The translations under genes and the position numbers were made by a program. Of a stretch of 64,000 nucleotides of DNA, positions 61,898 through 64,000 are shown in pieces. The stretch is from assembly GCF_000270285.1 (NCBI RefSeq), contig NC_015738.1:1302001-1366000 (forward strand). The letters run 5' to 3'. A model generated the notes under the pieces. That model searched no databases and was not told the DNA's origin. It saw only the letters and a list, made by a program, of their open reading frames with translations. Position 1 is the first letter of the stretch. Every line of letters starts with the position of its first letter. This stretch comes from Eggerthella sp. YY7918 (GTDB lineage Bacteria > Actinomycetota > Coriobacteriia > Coriobacteriales > Eggerthellaceae).

Positions 61898-64000
61898 ATG
61901 CTCATCGACTCGCTTACGTTTACGCTTGAGAAATCGGGTTGCCTCGATACGTTTTGGGGCAAGCTCGACGCGGGCGAAGACGGCACACTTGGCGTGGCGA
62001 ACTCGGCGCGGCCGTTTCTGGTAGCGGCGCGATTTGCCCATCGCCCGCAGGCAACGCTGGTAGTGGTGGCTGGTGAAGATGCGGCGGTGGCCTTCGCGCG
62101 CAGTCTGGCGGCGTATCTTGGCGAGGAGCGCGTTATGCGTTTTCCCGAGCGTGCCGATTATCCCTTTGCGCAGAAGGCAAGCGATCCGGCTCAGGTGGCA
62201 CGCCGCATGGAGGCGGTGCATGCGCTTGCGACGGGGCGCGAAGTCGTAGTGGTGGCGAGCGCGCGGGCGCTTGTGCGCGCGTTGCCGCCTGTAGGTTCGG
62301 ATGTCTTTATGCCTGTGTCGCTTGAAGCGGGGTGTGAACTGGCTGACACGCCGGGTGCCCAGCGGGCGAGCGTCACCGAATTTTCCGATCTTGCTCGGGC
62401 GCTCGAGGAACGCGGTTATGTGAATACCGGCGAACTTGACGGTCCCGGTACCTTTGCGGTGCGCGGCGGTACGGTGGATGTGTTTCCCGGCAATCTGGTG
62501 TATCCGGTGCGCCTTGACTTTTTCGGTGACGAGCTCGATGAGATTCGCCGCATCGTGCCCACGACGGGGCAGACCATCAGTTCGCTTGATCGCGTGGACA
62601 TCTATCCGGTCGTTGAGTTTTCCTGTTCGAAAAGCGGGCTTGCCCGCGCACGCAAAAAACTTGAACGACCAGCCGAAACGAATCCGGTACTGCGTGAAGT
62701 GTTGGAAAAACTGGACGGTGGTCTGCGTTTTGATGGCGCGGATGTGTTGCTGCCCTATTTGTATCAAGCCACGGCGACGCTCGGCGACTATGTGCGTCCG
62801 AGCGCTCTCACGACACTCATCGAACCGCGTTCGCTGTTCGATGATATGACGCATGCCTACGAGGATATTTGCGGCCGCGCGAAGGGGTCAGGCGTGCCGG
62901 TTGCAGGGCTGTATGTGCCACCAGCGAATGTAAGTTTTGGAGAAGGACAGCGGGCTACCTATGTGTCCATCATGCGTGTAGGCGGGCAGATCGACGACGA
63001 GCTGCCGGTAAAACGTGTGGAGGTGGCGGGGCATCCCGATAAGCTTTTCGGGCGGCTGCGTAGTCTTGTGGACGGCGACTATACGGTGGTGTTCAGCGCG
63101 CCGAACTTCCGCGCTCGGCAGGATATGAAGCTTGCGTTTGTGGATAACGGGTTACCGATCCAAGAGGTATTAGACGTGCTGGAGAGTCCGTCGGGCAGCG
63201 GCGTTTCCACTGCTGGTTTGCGCGAGGAAACTTCTGCTGACGCCGCACGGGATCCTTCGACTTCGACGCTACGCGTCTCCGCTCAGGATGACAAGGGACA
63301 TGCTAAGCGGCGTTTGCGGCGTGGGGTGGTCAACGTGGTGGACGTGGACGTGCCGCTGGGTATGATTATCCCGAAAGCGAAGTTGGCGCTGGTAAGCGTG
63401 TCGGACACGCAGGGAGCTTCGTCCTCTGCGCGACCTACGCGGCGCATCGATGTCACTGAGATCACGTTTCCTTATGAGCCGGGCGACTATGTGGTGCATG
63501 CGGCACACGGCGTGGCCTACTTTAAGGAACTTGTGCGTCGCGACGTGGACGGTACGGCGCGTGACTATCTTCTGCTGGAATATGCCGAGGGCGATAAGCT
63601 CTATGTGCCGGTGGAGCAGCTTGACCGCGTGACGCGGTATGTAGGGCCGGAAGGGGCAAGCCCACGTCTGACGCGGCTCAACACGGCAGACTGGTCGCGT
63701 GCGCTTGCAAGAGCGCGCAAGGCTACGAAGAAACTTGCTTTCGACCTGGTGGATGTGTATGCGCGTCGCGCTTCGACGCAAGGATATCGCTTCGGGCCCG
63801 ATACCGCTGCGCAGCGAGAGATGGAAGAGGCCTTCCCGTATCAGGAAACCCCTGATCAGTTGGCCGCGATTGCCGATGTCAAAGCCGACATGCAGTCGGC
63901 TAAGCCCATGGATCGTCTGGTATGCGGCGATGTGGGCTTCGGCAAGACCGAAGTGGCGTTGCGTGCGGCGTTCAAGGCCACCCAAGATGCCAAGCAGGTG
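61898..64000 (+). CDS. mfd: Transcription-repair coupling factor Mfd (5' part)
   Basis: The frame is open from ATG 61898 (AAGGAATTTGC upstream) to the window end, 701 codons, so the gene continues beyond it. The order is a UvrB-homology region (TVDVFPGNLVYPVRLDFFGDE about 190), the RNA polymerase interaction domain (GDYVVHAAHGVAYFKEL about 530) and the start of the helicase with Walker A GDVGFGKTE near 680. Mfd removes stalled RNA polymerase and recruits UvrA. Between the first two regions the gene contains an in-frame REP-like palindrome (residues about 451-467). Confidence 0.93.
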   Translation, partial: MLIDSLTFTLEKSGCLDTFWGKLDAGEDGTLGVANSARPFLVAARFAHRPQATLVVVAGEDAAVAFARSLAAYLGEERVMRFPERADYPFAQKASDPAQVARRMEAVHALATGREVVVVASARALVRALPPVGSDVFMPVSLEAGCELADTPGAQRASVTEFSDLARALEERGYVNTGELDGPGTFAVRGGTVDVFPGNLVYPVRLDFFGDELDEIRRIVPTTGQTISSLDRVDIYPVVEFSCSKSGLARARKKLERPAETNPVLREVLEKLDGGLRFDGADVLLPYLYQATATLGDYVRPSALTTLIEPRSLFDDMTHAYEDICGRAKGSGVPVAGLYVPPANVSFGEGQRATYVSIMRVGGQIDDELPVKRVEVAGHPDKLFGRLRSLVDGDYTVVFSAPNFRARQDMKLAFVDNGLPIQEVLDVLESPSGSGVSTAGLREETSADAARDPSTSTLRVSAQDDKGHAKRRLRRGVVNVVDVDVPLGMIIPKAKLALVSVSDTQGASSSARPTRRIDVTEITFPYEPGDYVVHAAHGVAYFKELVRRDVDGTARDYLLLEYAEGDKLYVPVEQLDRVTRYVGPEGASPRLTRLNTADWSRALARARKATKKLAFDLVDVYARRASTQGYRFGPDTAAQREMEEAFPYQETPDQLAAIADVKADMQSAKPMDRLVCGDVGFGKTEVALRAAFKATQDAKQV
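63249..63297 (+). repeat. REP-like palindromic repeat inside mfd
   Basis: The segment reads GGGATCCTTCGACTTCGACG and continues to CTCAGGATGACAA. It can fold with outer arms ATCCT/AGGAT and an apex GACGC tac GCGTC. The minus strand begins GTCATCCTGAGCG and ends GAAGGATCCC, the form of a widespread bacterial interspersed repeat. It is translated in frame as part of Mfd. Confidence 0.65.

Overview
The window looks like chromosomal DNA of an anaerobic actinobacterium of the class Coriobacteriia, probably family Eggerthellaceae. I infer this from the moderately high GC, strong GGAGG-type ribosome binding sites, two [NiFe] hydrogenases, paired family III CoA-transferases, a CarD-like regulator and the general protein sequence style. 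Genus cannot be fixed by eye.

Region 1 (1 to about 16,400) is the right-hand part of an integrative mobilizable or conjugative element whose left end lies outside the window. In order it carries an excisionase-like HTH gene, a P4/D5-type primase-helicase, two small unknown genes, a hairpin-rich stretch that is a good oriT candidate, MobC, a relaxase, a small opposing pair of unknown genes, a ParA ATPase, a ribbon-helix-helix protein, a complete type I restriction-modification locus (hsdR, hsdM, an unknown gene, hsdS), another unknown gene and a large serine integrase. One sequence motif (AAATGYGTAAWTGA) recurs at three control positions of this element. No type IV secretion genes are visible, so transfer would need genes outside the window or a helper element.

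Region 2 (16,423 to 25,684) begins with an ArsB/NhaD-type permease. It continues with a possible catabolic cluster: a permease whose reading frame is broken at a run of seven C, a LysR regulator, a short-chain dehydrogenase, a zinc-type alcohol dehydrogenase and two different family III CoA-transferases. Together they suggest uptake, oxidation/reduction and CoA activation of an unidentified organic acid or alcohol.

Region 3 (25,950 to 32,476) holds cyclophilin, a TPR membrane protein, ndk and a four-gene soluble group 3b-type (sulfhydrogenase-like) [NiFe] hydrogenase. Region 4 (32,633 to 42,408) is the cell-wall elongation operon mreBCD, PBP2 and RodA, then a DUF697-like protein, a radical SAM pair and tRNA-Asp.

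Region 5 (42,600 to 52,592) contains a MarR regulator with a heterodimeric ABC exporter, a HAD phosphatase, an AAA-like protein that has lost its P-loop, an Rrf2 regulator, a MutY-like glycosylase without an Fe-S cluster, MntP and PheA. Region 6 (52,925 to 57,693) is a membrane-bound, Tat-exported uptake hydrogenase operon (hyaABC, a small membrane protein, hyaD). Region 7 (57,880 to 64,000) has a DUF488 protein, CarD-like regulator, C39-like peptidase, DUF362 protein, endonuclease III and the 5' part of mfd, which carries an in-frame REP-like palindrome.
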